Assembly: GCA_947624455.1 (NCBI GenBank)
Contig: CANQKL010000106.1
Location: 1 to 5,893, forward strand
Length of the DNA stretch: 5,893 bases
DNA from: an uncultured Clostridia bacterium
GTDB taxonomy: Bacteria > Bacillota > Clostridia > UMGS1883
Reading direction: 5' to 3'
Shown: piece by piece, positions 5,798 through 5,893 of the stretch
Layout of the letters: each line of letters begins with the position of its first letter
Position numbering within the stretch: position 1 is the first letter of the stretch
The notes under the pieces: generated by a model
The model's input: only the letters and a program-made list of their open reading frames with translations
Told to the model about the DNA's origin: nothing
The model's database searches: none
Program-made: the position numbers and the translations under genes

Positions 5798-5893
5798 CGA
5801 GAAAAACAACATTTTCAGACTACTGACAAACCCCATGCACTATGGGGAAAGCTCGAAAGGGAACTCCCTTTCGATAAAAAACATAAAATCTCG
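5798..5893. repeat. Cluster of small palindromes at the right edge
   Basis: After the terminator come three palindromes in 60 bp: TCAG-ACTA-CTGA (5815-5826), CCCCAT-GCACT-ATGGGG (5831-5847) and TCGAAAGGG-AACT-CCCTTTCGA (5853-5874). The block is bracketed by CGAGA (5798-5802) and TCTCG (5889-5893). None is followed by a T-run on either strand, so they do not look like intrinsic terminators. No supported protein gene is present. It may be an intergenic palindromic repeat unit or the start of another structured RNA; the window ends before this can be decided. Confidence 0.4.

Noticed and set aside
5614..5826. 70-codon plus-strand frame to the right of the DUF1292 gene
   Set aside because: It has no ribosome binding site, runs through the structured RNA and straight across the strong terminator, and has a composition unlike a protein. 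Treated as chance.

Overview
The window looks like chromosome from an anaerobic, fermentative Bacillota bacterium, most likely class Clostridia. The evidence is an [FeFe]-hydrogenase maturase (HydE), a Rex repressor, a two-HKD cardiolipin synthase of Firmicute type, the Firmicute gene pair ruvX-DUF1292, strong AGGAGG-type ribosome binding sites, and a candidate Firmicute-type 6S RNA. I cannot assign a genus.

Layout. The left part (4-2379) is read leftward: trkA (K+ uptake regulator with two RCK modules) and hydE, each with its own recognisable sigma-A-type promoter. The interval 2380-2518 is a divergent control region with a hydE promoter facing left, a near-consensus rex promoter facing right, and two overlapping inverted repeats on the rex promoter, one of which resembles a Rex operator. 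From 2519 everything reads rightward: rex and cls overlap by 4 bp (ATGA) and look translationally coupled. A new promoter then serves ruvX, followed 60 bp later by a DUF1292 gene. The last 357 bases hold no convincing protein gene. They contain a structured RNA of about 190 nt that I read as 6S RNA, a very strong intrinsic terminator, and a cluster of small palindromes up to the edge.

How the genes fit together. Rex senses NADH/NAD+ in anaerobes, and in several lineages it controls hydrogenase and fermentation genes. A hydrogenase maturase sharing its upstream region with rex therefore fits one redox-controlled locus. Coupling of cls to rex would also place cardiolipin synthesis under Rex autoregulation. 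RuvX and the DUF1292 protein are housekeeping. TrkA appears unrelated to hydE apart from orientation.

Limits. Most of the window is ordinary housekeeping DNA, and I see no clear undescribed system. The points most worth a second look are the double palindrome on the rex promoter, the candidate 6S RNA with two competing pairing partners, the apparently short C-terminus of TrkA at the window edge, and the palindrome cluster at the right end.
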